From Ruminococcus sp. Phil15 (lineage in GTDB: Bacteria; Bacillota; Clostridia; Oscillospirales; Ruminococcaceae): DNA of 64,000 nucleotides. Within the stretch, counting starts at the first letter, position 1. Every line of letters starts with the position of its first letter. Under the pieces are notes generated by a model that worked only from the letters and a program-made list of their open reading frames with translations, was not told where the DNA came from and did no database searches. The stretch spans positions 62,001 to 126,000 of the forward strand of contig MSHC01000034.1 in NCBI GenBank assembly GCA_001940995.1, in the 5' to 3' direction. Made by a program: the position numbers and the translations under genes. Positions 25,408 through 34,310 of the stretch are shown here, in pieces.

Positions 25408-26331
25408 ATGGCAAACATAGGCGTAAAGGAAATCAAAGAGCTTATGACCGCAACAGGCGTAGGTATGATGGACTGCAAGAAGGCACTCGTTGAAGCTGAC
25501 GGCGATATGGATAAGGCAATCGTTGTTCTCCGTGAGAAGGGCCTTGCTACACAAGCTAAGAAGGCCGGCAGAGTTGCTGCCGAAGGTATCGTAACAGCAG
25601 TTGTAGAGGGCAATGTCGGCGTTGTTCTCGAAGTAAATATTGAAACAGACTTTGCAGCAAACAACGAAGAATTCAAGGCTTTTGTTGCAGCGGTTGCTAA
25701 GACAATTATCGAGAAGAATCCGGCTGACGTTGAAGCTCTCAAGGCTACAATCATCAGCGGCGGCGATAAGACAGTTGAAGAAGCTCTCCAGGACCTCTTT
25801 ATTAAGATTCGTGAGAATATGGTTATCCGCAGATTTGAAAGACTCGAAGGCGTTCTCGTTCCTTACGTTCATGGCGGCGGAAGCATCGGCGTTCTCGTAA
25901 AGCTTGACACTGACCTAGACGCTGATAAGGTATTTGAGGTTGGTAAGAACTGCGCACTCCAGATTGCAGCTATGAACCCTGGATACCTTGACAGAACAAC
26001 AGTTCCTGCTTCTGTCATCGACGAGGAAAAGAAGATTATGCTTGCTCAGATGGCTGACGACCCTAAGATGGCTAAGAAGCCGCAGCAGGTTCTCGAAAAG
26101 ATTGTTGAGGGCAAGGTTGGCAAGTTCTATTCAGAAAACTGCCTCGTTGACCAGGAATATGTAAAGGCTGAGAATAAGGAAACCGTCGGCAAGTACGTTG
26201 CAGATGTTGCTAAGTCCCTCGGCGGCAGCATTACTGTTGCTCAGTTTATTCGTTTTGCAAGAGGCGAAGGCGTTGAAAAGAAGGAAGATAACTTCGCTGA
26301 CGAAGTTGCTTCTATGATCGGCAACAAGTAA
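25408..26331 (+). CDS. tsf: Elongation factor Ts
   Basis: A 307-residue nucleotide exchange factor for EF-Tu. The N-terminal UBA-like domain contains LMTATGVGMMDCKKALVEADGDMDKA, with the EF-Tu contacting TDFAANNEEF motif after it. The core subdomains end in VAQFIRFARGEGVEKKEDNFADEVA. ATG 25408 is chosen because TGGAGGA lies 8 bases upstream and it gives the family N-terminus; an in-frame ATG at 25366 would overlap the hairpin. Confidence 0.98.
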   Translation: MANIGVKEIKELMTATGVGMMDCKKALVEADGDMDKAIVVLREKGLATQAKKAGRVAAEGIVTAVVEGNVGVVLEVNIETDFAANNEEFKAFVAAVAKTIIEKNPADVEALKATIISGGDKTVEEALQDLFIKIRENMVIRRFERLEGVLVPYVHGGGSIGVLVKLDTDLDADKVFEVGKNCALQIAAMNPGYLDRTTVPASVIDEEKKIMLAQMADDPKMAKKPQQVLEKIVEGKVGKFYSENCLVDQEYVKAENKETVGKYVADVAKSLGGSITVAQFIRFARGEGVEKKEDNFADEVASMIGNK

Positions 26332-26343
26332 TTTTCAGATAAC

Positions 26344-26384
26344 AAATTGCAAGCAGCTCCTCAAACGAACTGCTTGCAATTTTA
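26344..26384 (+). terminator. terminator after tsf
   Basis: Thirteen-bp stem AAATTGCAAGCAG (26344-26356) / CTGCTTGCAATTT (26370-26382) with a short T-run. Confidence 0.88.
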
Positions 26385-26410
26385 TAATATGAAATATTGG
26401 GGAAAAGATT

Positions 26411-26967
26411 ATGCAAAATGACTTTCCGAAAAAGAAGAAAGTGATGATTTCATCTTTCTTAGGACTTGCTGTAGTAGCTATTGCATTTGGTTTATTCTTT
26501 TGGAATCAGGGCAGAGAGGATAGAATTATCGAAGACACCGACAGCTATCAAACTAGATATATGGACGGCTGTACAATAGTCCTCCCGGAAAATATGCAAA
26601 GGGCAAATGACCCCGACTCGAATGATAAAAGCATAAGCCTTGGATACTTTTCAAATGGCAGTACAGCCATTTCCATTAAAAAGTATGAGGGAAGAAGTAC
26701 TAAAGAGGAAATATTCACTGCGCTTCAGAAGAAAGAGTTTGAAAAGGTCAGACGGTCGGCTCAAAGCTTGTTGGCGATTTTGTAATTGCAGATAAGGATA
26801 CACAGATTGTTATAGGCTCTGAAAGCAAGCCCGGTAAGATGCTTATCGGTTATTACTTCGCAGATGAGAATTACTATCAAATCATTGCGGTCTGCCACAG
26901 CGATAAAGCTGATACCTATTTGAAATATATGGAAGATTGGATAACGTCATTTAAGCTCACAGACTGA
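26411..26967 (+). pseudogene. Frameshifted small membrane-anchored protein, paralogue of the next gene
   Basis: As read, the frame encodes 124 residues with an N-terminal membrane segment (about 12-30) and stops at 26783-26785. The remaining homology to the next gene (VGDFVIAD...YMEDWITSFKL) continues in another frame to a TGA at 26965-26967. Adding one A to the run at 26742-26745 restores a single frame of about 185 residues that matches the neighbour from end to end. It may be a sequencing or assembly error in a homopolymer, or a true disruption. Function unknown: a single membrane anchor and a compact extracytoplasmic domain beginning near a conserved Cys (DGCTIVLPENM). Confidence 0.8.
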
Positions 26968-27023
26968 TATAACATATTGTGTGACTTGCCGTCACGAAAA
27001 ATACATAATGGAGGAGAAGTATT

Positions 27024-27572
27024 ATGAAAATGAATAATCCGGGGGTATCCCAAAAAGTAATATCCGGCATCATTACCGCTGTCATTGTCGTAGTAGGCAT
27101 CGTAATAGGTTTCTGGTCGGCAGGTAAGGAGGACAGAAGCATCAAGAACACTGATAAGTACGAAGAACAGTCTATGTCAGAATGCTCTATTATGCTGCCA
27201 GATGTTCTCGAGTCTGAAAAAGGTCAAAACCCTGCGGGTGGTAAGTGTATAGGATTTTTCACCTGTGAAAACGCTGCAGTTTCCGTGGACGTTTACAGCG
27301 GAAGCTTTACACAGGAGGATATAATACACTCTCTTGAAAACCGCTCAATTAACGGTGTGAAGCTTGAGCCTAGGGTAGAGGGTAACTTTGTAATCGCTGA
27401 TTATAAGTCACAGGTGATTGTCGGCTCAAAGAACGAGGACGGTCACTATGTCGTCGGTTACTACATCGCTGAGGATAAGTATTACGAAATAACAACAAGC
27501 TGTCTTTCAGGAAAATACGACGATTATAAATCCTATATGGAAGATTGGATAACGTCATTTAAGCTCTCTTAA
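27024..27572 (+). CDS. Small membrane-anchored protein of unknown function
   Basis: A 182-residue protein with a membrane segment at about 11-31 and an external domain. It is the intact tandem paralogue of the frameshifted gene before it: both share the pattern AGKEDRSIKNTDKY..., a CSIMLPD-type strand, VEGNFVIAD, VGYYIAEDKYY and the end YMEDWITSFKLS. I do not recognise the family; the compact domain ending in a DW-x2-SFKL helix loosely recalls small PsbP/DUF1795-like lipoproteins. The start has GGAGGAGA upstream. It ends a two-gene unit closed by a terminator. Confidence 0.75.
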   Translation: MKMNNPGVSQKVISGIITAVIVVVGIVIGFWSAGKEDRSIKNTDKYEEQSMSECSIMLPDVLESEKGQNPAGGKCIGFFTCENAAVSVDVYSGSFTQEDIIHSLENRSINGVKLEPRVEGNFVIADYKSQVIVGSKNEDGHYVVGYYIAEDKYYEITTSCLSGKYDDYKSYMEDWITSFKLS

Positions 27573-27584
27573 TTCCGGTAGATT

Positions 27585-27617
27585 AAAAGCCTTGACTCTT
27601 TGTGAGCCAAGGCTTTT
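27585..27617. terminator. bidirectional terminator between the small membrane gene and pfkA
   Basis: AAAAGCCTTG (27585-27594) / CAAGGCTTTT (27608-27617), with an inner CTC/GAG pairing, A-run on one side and T-run on the other. It serves both convergent genes. Confidence 0.88.
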
Positions 27618-27661
27618 TGTGTTGTATACCGGACGTGAATGATTTTATCACATTATACTTG

Positions 27662-28744
27662 TTAGTCACCGAATGAAACGCCGATTCTTCTTGCGGCAAC
27701 AACCATTTGGTCGTCAGGGGTAACAAATTTTGTCTTTCCTGCAATGTCGGCAAGCTTGTTTTCGGTAATCTTTTCTTCTACCATTGCAACCGTGTAGCCG
27801 AACTTTTCCTCGAAAAGAAGCTCCGCCGCACGACAGCCAAACTGAGTAGCCAGTACTCTGTCATAAGCTGATGGGCTTCCGCCTCTGAGCATATGACCGG
27901 GCACACAAACTCTGGTTTCTATGCCTGTGTTTGCTTCGATAGCAGATGCAATTCTAGCAGTAGCAGTCTTTTCACCTGAGTCTGCTCGCTTCTTAGCACG
28001 TTCCTTTTTCTTAAGGTTAGCCTCCTCAACGTCAAATGCACCCTCGGCAACTGCAAGGATAGAGAATGCCTTTCCTGAGTCTGCCCTCTTAGCGCAGGCG
28101 TCGGAAAGCTTGTTTATATCAAACGGAATTTCAGGTATTACTATCATATCAGCCCCGCCTGCAACACCTGAGTAAAGCGTAAGCCAGCCAGCCTTGTTGC
28201 CCATTATTTCAACAACAAGAATTCTGCCGTGAGAGTTTGCGGTTGTGTGGAGTCTGTCTATAACATCTGTCGCAATGTCTACTGATGTGTGGAATCCGAA
28301 AGTAACGCTCGTGCCCCAGATGTCATTGTCGATCGTCTTAGGAAGTCCTATTACATTAAGACCTTCTTCTGAAAGAAGATTAGCAGTCTTGTGCGTGCCG
28401 TTGCCGCCAAGCGTAAATAGGCAGTCGAGCTTCTGCTTCTTGTAGGTTTCCTTCATCGCCTTAACTTTGTTGACATTATCGTCTTCAATGACTTTCATCA
28501 TCTTGAAGGGAGTCCTTTTTGTGCCGAAAATCGTTCCTCCCGTGGTAAGAATACCCGAGAAGTCCGACGGCTCCATCTCCTTGCACTGATTGTTTATGAG
28601 TCCGGAAAAGCCATCATTGATTCCGACAATCTCAATCCCGTCGTTGCCGAATTTTTCATAACAAGCCTTTGCAACGCCTCTGATTGTAGCGTTAAGTCCG
28701 GGGCAGTCGCCTCCGCTGGTTAAAATACCTATTCTGCGTTTCAT
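27662..28744 (-). CDS. pfkA: 6-phosphofructokinase
   Basis: A 360-residue phosphofructokinase. GGDCPGLNATIRG starts the nucleotide-binding part, and catalytic Asp139 lies in PKTIDND. The donor-defining positions are mixed: GGNGTHKTA has Gly116 where ATP enzymes have Gly, but Lys136 (of PKTIDND) is the residue typical of pyrophosphate enzymes. This combination occurs in ATP-dependent group III enzymes, so ATP is likelier but not certain. Asn115 replaces the usual Mg-contacting Asp. It lies 23 bases after the chemoreceptor gene and seems to be co-transcribed with it. Confidence 0.93.
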   Translation of the reverse strand: MKRRIGILTSGGDCPGLNATIRGVAKACYEKFGNDGIEIVGINDGFSGLINNQCKEMEPSDFSGILTTGGTIFGTKRTPFKMMKVIEDDNVNKVKAMKETYKKQKLDCLFTLGGNGTHKTANLLSEEGLNVIGLPKTIDNDIWGTSVTFGFHTSVDIATDVIDRLHTTANSHGRILVVEIMGNKAGWLTLYSGVAGGADMIVIPEIPFDINKLSDACAKRADSGKAFSILAVAEGAFDVEEANLKKKERAKKRADSGEKTATARIASAIEANTGIETRVCVPGHMLRGGSPSAYDRVLATQFGCRAAELLFEEKFGYTVAMVEEKITENKLADIAGKTKFVTPDDQMVVAARRIGVSFGD

Positions 28745-28767
28745 AGAATCAACTCCGTTTTATAAAT

Positions 28768-30573
28768 TTAGTATTTATCATCCTCGTCATCGAGTACGAT
28801 TGTTATGTTGTCGCTGCTTGGTTCTTCAACAGGGTAGGTGAACTTTGAAATCGTAGGCGCAGTCTTAACTTCTTCTTCCTCAGGAATATCCGATTCGTCA
28901 ACGTAGTTGTACTGAGAAACCGTACCAACGCCGTGCTTGTCGGATAGCTTAAATCTCGCAATCATATTCTTGAGAATGAGCGACTGACTTGAAAGCTCCT
29001 CGCTCGCAGAGGCAGAGCCAACGGCAGAGGAAGTATTTGCGGCAACAACCGCAGAAATCTGGTCAACACCCGTGTTAATCTGTACAACAGCTTCAGACTG
29101 ATGCTCGGAAGCGTCGGAAATGTCCTTGACAAGCTTCTTTATCTGTGCAGAGTTTTCAACGATTTCGTGAAGTGAATCTGCGGTGACCTCAGCAATACTT
29201 GAACCTCTCTTAACTGCGGCGGAGGACTCCTCAATGAGGGAGGAGGTCTGCTTAGCAGCTTCCGCACTCTTAGCGGCGAGTCGTCTTACTTCGTCAGCAA
29301 CGACTCCGAAGCCCTTAGAGCCTTCTCTTGCGGCCTCAACAGCGGCATTAAGAGCAAGAATGTTTGTCTGGAATGCAATGTCGTCAATAACCTTGATGAT
29401 CTTGGAGATTTGTGACGATGACTCGCTGATTTCGTTCATAGCCGAAAGCATCTTCGTCATATCGTTGTTGCAGTCGTTTATTGAATTTGTGTTCTCGTTA
29501 ACAATCGTGAATGCGTCCTTAGCGGCATTGGCGTTGTAGGTAATCTGGTTGGCAACATCGGTAAGCGTAGCGGAAAGCTCCTCGATCGAGCTTGCCTGCT
29601 GTGTAGATCCCTGTGAAAGCGCCTGCGCTGCGTTAGAAACCTGCATAGCGCCCGAGTTTACCTGCTCGGCAGCCATATTAATGGATGCGAACGTGTCAGA
29701 AAGAGAATCAAGGATAGAATTGAATGTGCTCTTGATTTTGAAGAAGTCGCCCTTGAATGTACCCTCAACTCTGTGACAGAGATTGCCCTCGGAAATGTTT
29801 GTAAGAGCGACAGTAATAAGATTGATGTACTGCCTTAGAGATACAACGGTTTCCTCAAGCGATTTTGAAAGTACGCCAAGCTCGTCCTTTGAGTAGCTAA
29901 CGTCAACTGGGTCTGCAAGGTTGCCCTGTGCAAGTGCTCTGAGTCGTTTTGTCGTGTTTACAATAGGCTTTGAGAACGTTCTGGCAAAGAATACTGAGAA
30001 TACAGTTACACCGATAAGAAGCGATGCGCAAACGATAATGATGGTATTTGCAGTGCTCTGTGTGTATTTGTCAAAGTCGTCAAGCGGCGCGGAGATTACA
30101 ACGATAGCGTCCATACCCTTGATTTCAGAATATGCTACAACATAATCCGAACCGTCAACAGAGTATTCGCCGTAGCCGGTGTTGTTCTTTGCGGCAGACT
30201 CCAGGAAGCTTGAAACGCCTTTCAGATCGCTGTCGGTCTTTCCTGCTTCGATGAGGTTCTTGGAGTCGCCAAACGCATCTATATTGTGACCGTGGGTAAT
30301 TACTCCGTCCTTATTCATAATATATGATATGTAGTTATCGCTTACTTTAAAATCGGAAAGTACAGCGTCAATTTCATTATCGCCGGTATCAGGATTCGTG
30401 TTGTAAAGTGCAATCGTTTTTGCCGCCTGCTGAGCGAGAGGCTTGATTGTGTTTTTTAGTATTTCTTCAGTCGATGTGTGCAGATAATCAAAATAGATAA
30501 TCGACATAATTGCAACTATAATAAGAGCAATTGCAAGTAATACAGCCATCAGCTTGGCACGGATACTTTTCAT
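28768..30573 (-). CDS. Methyl-accepting chemotaxis protein
   Basis: A 601-residue chemoreceptor. A membrane segment (about 7-29) precedes an extracytoplasmic Cache-type sensor (about 30-185), then a second membrane segment (about 188-210), a HAMP domain beginning [20 protein letters not shown], and the cytoplasmic signalling coiled coil. The hairpin tip reads [20 protein letters not shown], the invariant kinase-contact region. The C-terminus is acidic (DDEDDKY). The ligand is unknown. It has a good promoter and lies directly upstream of pfkA. No chemotaxis kinase or flagellar genes are in the window. Confidence 0.95.
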   Translation of the reverse strand: MKSIRAKLMAVLLAIALIIVAIMSIIYFDYLHTSTEEILKNTIKPLAQQAAKTIALYNTNPDTGDNEIDAVLSDFKVSDNYISYIMNKDGVITHGHNIDAFGDSKNLIEAGKTDSDLKGVSSFLESAAKNNTGYGEYSVDGSDYVVAYSEIKGMDAIVVISAPLDDFDKYTQSTANTIIIVCASLLIGVTVFSVFFARTFSKPIVNTTKRLRALAQGNLADPVDVSYSKDELGVLSKSLEETVVSLRQYINLITVALTNISEGNLCHRVEGTFKGDFFKIKSTFNSILDSLSDTFASINMAAEQVNSGAMQVSNAAQALSQGSTQQASSIEELSATLTDVANQITYNANAAKDAFTIVNENTNSINDCNNDMTKMLSAMNEISESSSQISKIIKVIDDIAFQTNILALNAAVEAAREGSKGFGVVADEVRRLAAKSAEAAKQTSSLIEESSAAVKRGSSIAEVTADSLHEIVENSAQIKKLVKDISDASEHQSEAVVQINTGVDQISAVVAANTSSAVGSASASEELSSQSLILKNMIARFKLSDKHGVGTVSQYNYVDESDIPEEEEVKTAPTISKFTYPVEEPSSDNITIVLDDEDDKY

Positions 30574-30621
30574 TATAAATCACCAATCCTTTAATTAGAT
30601 AGGACATTTCCATATAACCTA

Positions 30622-30650
30622 ATTCTATCATATTTGCACAGTTTTTTCAA
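30622..30650 (-). promoter_or_regulatory. sigma-A promoter of the chemoreceptor-pfkA unit
   Basis: Minus strand: TTGAAA (30650-30645), 17-bp spacer, extended TGA-TAGAAT (30627-30622). Confidence 0.78.
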
Positions 30651-30735
30651 TAGGTAAAATTGCGTTTTTAAGTATTTTTACAAAATCGCATAAATATATT
30701 GTTATAAATGAACAAAAAATCGGAGGTAAGCTTCA

Positions 30736-31614
30736 ATGAAAACAAACCGTAACCTAAGACTTTTTATGATTATAACAGTAATACTGTCGCTTTTTCTGGT
30801 GTCCTGCGGTAAAACAGACAGCGGAAGCGAGAAATCTAAAAGCGTGTCAGCAAACGAGAAAGGGGTGTTTCTTCCCATAATCATGTATCACAGCGTTGTG
30901 TCTGACGCCTCAAAATCAGGCGATTATGTGATAACCCCTGAAATCCTGCGTTCGGATATATCCTACCTTATTGAAAACGGTTATGAAACAGTTAGTATCT
31001 CGCAGGTTATAGACTATGTAACAAACGGAAAACCTCTGCCTGAAAAGCCTGTTGTGCTGACCTTTGATGACGGGCATTATAACTTTCTCACAAACGTCCT
31101 GCCGATTTTAGAAGAAACAAATTGCTGTGCAACACTGTCTGTCGTAGGCTCCTATGCAAAAAACGAGGAGGAGCAGGACGGAATCCAAAGCTCCTCTTAT
31201 TCTTATCTGACATTTGACCAGATAAAGCAGCTCTCCGAATGCGGCTATGTCGAAATAGCGTCGCACAGCTATAACCTCCATATGCTCGGAAGCCGTCAGG
31301 GCGCATTGAAAATCGAAACAGAAAGCTATGAGGAGTATCGAAGCGTGTTTCTCTCGGATATCCTTATGAATAAAAAAGTGCTTATGGAAAAATGCGGAGT
31401 TGAGCCTGTCGTATATACATATCCTTTCGGCTTTATATGCGAAGAAAGTCTGGAGCTTGTCAAAGGCTGTGGAAATTTGGCAAGCCTCGGCGTGTCAGAA
31501 AAGCCAAACTATATAACCTCGGATAAAGAGTGTCTCTACTGCCTTAACCGTTATAACCGTCCTGCGTCAATGTCAACCGAACAGTTTATGGAAATCGCAT
31601 TGGCTACCGAATAA
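30736..31614 (+). CDS. Lipoprotein polysaccharide deacetylase
   Basis: A 292-residue NodB-homology protein. A signal peptide with lipobox LVSC (Cys near residue 25) predicts attachment to the outer face of the membrane. The deacetylase motifs are PIIMYHSV, TFDDGHYNF (motif 1, catalytic and metal Asp) and SHSYNLH (motif 2, metal His pair), then YTYPFGF (motif 3 region). Likely substrates are peptidoglycan or exopolysaccharide N-acetyl groups. The gene is convergent with tmcAL and overlaps its end by 11 bases. CGGAGGT precedes the ATG. Confidence 0.9.
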   Translation: MKTNRNLRLFMIITVILSLFLVSCGKTDSGSEKSKSVSANEKGVFLPIIMYHSVVSDASKSGDYVITPEILRSDISYLIENGYETVSISQVIDYVTNGKPLPEKPVVLTFDDGHYNFLTNVLPILEETNCCATLSVVGSYAKNEEEQDGIQSSSYSYLTFDQIKQLSECGYVEIASHSYNLHMLGSRQGALKIETESYEEYRSVFLSDILMNKKVLMEKCGVEPVVYTYPFGFICEESLELVKGCGNLASLGVSEKPNYITSDKECLYCLNRYNRPASMSTEQFMEIALATE

Positions 31615-32785
31615 AGCCGCCGAATTTTCTCGTGAATTCGTTTGTAATCCCCATGCCGCAGGAAAGCGCCTGAAGCCGTGATGTTAGGTTGTCAAGCTCT
31701 GCTAGCATTGGATTGGATTTTCTCAGTTCGGATAACGAAGCGCTGACAGCAATACCCTTGTTGTTCTCATCAATTGCCCTTAGCAACAGCCTGCCGCTTT
31801 CGTTAAATGCAAGCACCCTCGCATACAAATCACCGTAAATTAATTCTGCCCTTGAAACAGAGCGTATAAACGAGGAAATAATTTCTCTGGAAATTCTCGC
31901 CCTTGTATAATTCTTCGATTTTACTGCGTCAACAAGTCCCGAAAAGGTCGTTACTCCTCCGCTTTCAAGCACTTCTCTTGTTCGGATTTCAAGCTCTTGC
32001 GGAATTTTGGAAAGAGAGCATTTGTCGCTGAGTAAAACCGTAAATATCATATCGCTGAGTCTGTCAACGTCCCCGACAGGCTCGTTTTTTATATCATAAG
32101 GAATTAGTCCTTTTACACCTTCGCCGCTTCGGATTTTGCTCCTGATGTGCGAAGCGCTGGCAATGTTGCCTGAGATCTCACCGCTGTCGTGAGCAATTCC
32201 TTTGCGTTTTATCGGTATAATGCCAATGTCGGGGCATATTTCATTTATCGCCTTGATGTATTCAATAGCAAGGGTGTTATTGGGATTTTCAAAGCAGCAG
32301 GATACCTCGTCGCCGTATAGCTTCCTGACAGCCTCAGATACCGCCGCAGGATAGCTTATTCCCGTTTTCATAAGCTCTGCAACCATAGGTTCGGTCTTTG
32401 TTTCTCCCGCAATTCCAGCGGCTTTTTTCAGCAGTCCTGCTTCATCGCTTTCACACCCGAATGAAATACAGTCTGTAATTCCGAGTCTGTCGGCAATAGA
32501 TATCCCGCCTTTTGCAAACATCTCAGCACACGCACCCGAATATGGGTAGGGAAGCTCTATTACAAGGTCGCATCCCCCGATAACCGCCTGCCTTGCCCTG
32601 AAATGCTTGTCAAAAATAGCAGTTTCGCCCCTCTGCACAATGTTTCCGCTCATTATTGCAATAACAAAATCCGCACCTTTCCTGCGTGTTTCGTCAATGT
32701 GAAATCTGTGCCCGTTGTGGAAAGGATTGTACTCGGAAATTATAGCCGCAACATTCTTTTTTTCGCCGTTTAGCGTAATAGACAT
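31604..32785 (-). CDS. tmcAL: tRNA(Met) cytidine acetate ligase
   Basis: A 393-residue member of the YlbM/TmcAL family, which uses ATP and acetate to make N4-acetylcytidine at position 34 of elongator tRNA-Met. The nucleotidylyltransferase-type motif is AAIISEYNPFHNGHRFHID (about 12-30), followed by AIMSGNIVQRGETAIFDKHFRARQA. KRKGIAHDS and ASHIRSKIRSGEG are also typical. It is transcribed away from ackA; the promoters face each other. Bacillus YlbM is the model for the assignment. Confidence 0.93.
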   Translation of the reverse strand: MSITLNGEKKNVAAIISEYNPFHNGHRFHIDETRRKGADFVIAIMSGNIVQRGETAIFDKHFRARQAVIGGCDLVIELPYPYSGACAEMFAKGGISIADRLGITDCISFGCESDEAGLLKKAAGIAGETKTEPMVAELMKTGISYPAAVSEAVRKLYGDEVSCCFENPNNTLAIEYIKAINEICPDIGIIPIKRKGIAHDSGEISGNIASASHIRSKIRSGEGVKGLIPYDIKNEPVGDVDRLSDMIFTVLLSDKCSLSKIPQELEIRTREVLESGGVTTFSGLVDAVKSKNYTRARISREIISSFIRSVSRAELIYGDLYARVLAFNESGRLLLRAIDENNKGIAVSASLSELRKSNPMLAELDNLTSRLQALSCGMGITNEFTRKFGGFIR

Positions 32786-32840
32786 AAATCTTCCCCAATC
32801 TCTGCGTAAATATTGCAGGTAATTTGTTCAAAAAGAAAAA

Positions 32841-32868
32841 AATGTATAAAAGCACTTGAAATTTTCAA
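32841..32868 (-). promoter_or_regulatory. probable promoter of tmcAL
   Basis: Minus strand: TTGAAA (32868-32863), 16-bp spacer, TACATT (32846-32841). Its -35 box forms a palindrome with the -35 box of the ackA promoter. Confidence 0.6.
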
Positions 32869-32882
32869 CCTAATGTTATAAT
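32856..32882 (+). promoter_or_regulatory. probable promoter of ackA
   Basis: TTGAAA (32856-32861), a short 15-bp spacer, extended TGT-TATAAT (32877-32882). A second TATAAT follows at 32882-32887. Confidence 0.6.
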
Positions 32883-32942
32883 ATAATAAAGGTATATTAT
32901 TGTCAAGACTATGGCATTATTAAAGATTAAAGGAGAATGAAA

Positions 32943-34151
32943 ATGAAGATTTTGGTTGTAAACGCAGGAAGCTCATCTCTAAAGTTCCAGCTTCTTGATA
33001 TGGAGAACGAGCAGGTTATCGCAAAGGGTAACTGTGACAGAATCGGTATCGATGGACACGTTTCCGCAAAGACCGGCGACGGCAGAGAGTATAACGCCGA
33101 CTGCAGCTTCCCGACACATACAGAAGCTTTTGAAAAGCTTGTTGAGGTTATCACAACAGGCGAAACAAAGGTTATCGACTCTATGGCAGAGATTTCAGCA
33201 GTAGGTCATAGAATCGTGCAGGGCGCAGATATCTTTGATAAGTCATGCCTCGTAACAGACGAAATCATCGACCAGATTGACGCCCTCGCCGAGCTTGCAC
33301 CTGTCCATAACCACCCGCACGCTCTCGCACTCAGAGCTTGTAAGAAGGTTATTCCGGCAGATTGCCCGCAGGTCGTAGTTTTCGATACTGCATTCCACCA
33401 GACAATGCCAAGCAAGGCGTTTATGTTCGGTCTTCCTTACGACTGCTATGAAAAGTATCATGTTAGAAAGTACGGCTTCCACGGCACATCTCATAGATTT
33501 GTTTCTATGGAGCTTGCTAAGGTAATGGGCAAAAAGCCTGAAGACCTCAAAATTGTTTCCTGCCACCTCGGAAACGGTTCTTCCATCACAGCTGTTGACG
33601 GCGGTAAGTCGGTAGATACTTCTATGGGTTTTACTCCGCTTGACGGCGTTGTAATGGGAACACGCTCCGGAAGTGTTGACCCTTCCGCAGTAACTTACGT
33701 TGCTAAGAAGCTCGGTCTTTCACCTGACGAAATGAGCGACTACCTCAACAAGAAGTCCGGACTCCTCGGCGTTTCCGGTGTCGGAAGCGACAACAGAGAG
33801 GTACAGGCTGCCGCAGACGCAGGTAACGAAAGAGCAAAGCTCGTAAGCGATATGCTCTGCTATGAAATTAAGAAGTATATCGGCTCTTATGCAGCTGCAA
33901 TGAACGGTATGGACGCTGTACTTTTCACAGGCGGTATCGGTGAGAACTCCTGGGAAGTAAGAAAGGGCGTTTGCGAGAATATGGAATTCTTCGGAATTAA
34001 GATTGATAACGAAATCAACGAGGCTTCTTCTACAAGAGGAAAGCTCACAAAGATTTCCGCTCCCGATTCTAAGGTCGAAGTGTGGGTCGTTCCTACAAAC
34101 GAAGAGCTTCTCATCGCAAGAGATACCCTCGCACTCGTAACAGCTAAGTAA
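32943..34151 (+). CDS. ackA: Acetate kinase
   Basis: Interconverts acetyl phosphate and ADP with acetate and ATP; about 402 residues. VNAGSSSLKFQLL starts the ASKHA fold. The conserved HRIVQGAD, FDTAFHQTMP and HGTSHRFVS segments and the FTGGIGENS nucleotide loop are present. ATG 32943 is preferred over 32937 because AGGAG (32931-32935) then has a 7-base spacer. It gives ATP from acetyl phosphate in fermentation; no phosphotransacetylase gene is next to it. Divergent from tmcAL and closed by a terminator. Confidence 0.97.
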   Translation: MKILVVNAGSSSLKFQLLDMENEQVIAKGNCDRIGIDGHVSAKTGDGREYNADCSFPTHTEAFEKLVEVITTGETKVIDSMAEISAVGHRIVQGADIFDKSCLVTDEIIDQIDALAELAPVHNHPHALALRACKKVIPADCPQVVVFDTAFHQTMPSKAFMFGLPYDCYEKYHVRKYGFHGTSHRFVSMELAKVMGKKPEDLKIVSCHLGNGSSITAVDGGKSVDTSMGFTPLDGVVMGTRSGSVDPSAVTYVAKKLGLSPDEMSDYLNKKSGLLGVSGVGSDNREVQAAADAGNERAKLVSDMLCYEIKKYIGSYAAAMNGMDAVLFTGGIGENSWEVRKGVCENMEFFGIKIDNEINEASSTRGKLTKISAPDSKVEVWVVPTNEELLIARDTLALVTAK

Positions 34152-34166
34152 TAATCAGAAAAACAT

Positions 34167-34195
34167 AGACCGTCTGAATCCAGACGGTCTTTTTG
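34167..34195 (+). terminator. terminator after ackA
   Basis: Ten-bp stem AGACCGTCTG (34167-34176) / CAGACGGTCT (34181-34190), AATC loop, then a T-run. Confidence 0.95.
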
Positions 34196-34227
34196 TTTGT
34201 ACGGAAAAGGCACGGCAAGATATATGG

Positions 34228-34256
34228 TTGACTTTGCAGGGAAAATTTGCTATAAT
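34228..34256 (+). promoter_or_regulatory. sigma-A promoter of malQ
   Basis: TTGACT (34228-34233), 17-bp spacer, extended TGC-TATAAT (34251-34256). Confidence 0.85.
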
Positions 34257-34264
34257 AAGTCTGC

Positions 34265-34283
34265 TTGATTTTGAGAAAATCAA
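34265..34283. promoter_or_regulatory. candidate operator at the malQ transcription start
   Basis: Perfect 8-bp inverted repeat TTGATTTT-GAG-AAAATCAA, beginning 9 bases after the -10 box. It could bind a dimeric sugar-responsive repressor or fold as an RNA hairpin. Confidence 0.5.
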
Positions 34284-34310
34284 CTTTATATTGAAAGGGA
34301 GAAGTTTTAA

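Noticed and set aside
31604-31614. Overlapping 3' ends of the polysaccharide deacetylase and tmcAL as a possible antisense control region
   Set aside because: An 11-base overlap of convergent genes is common, and no promoter or structure suggests regulation.
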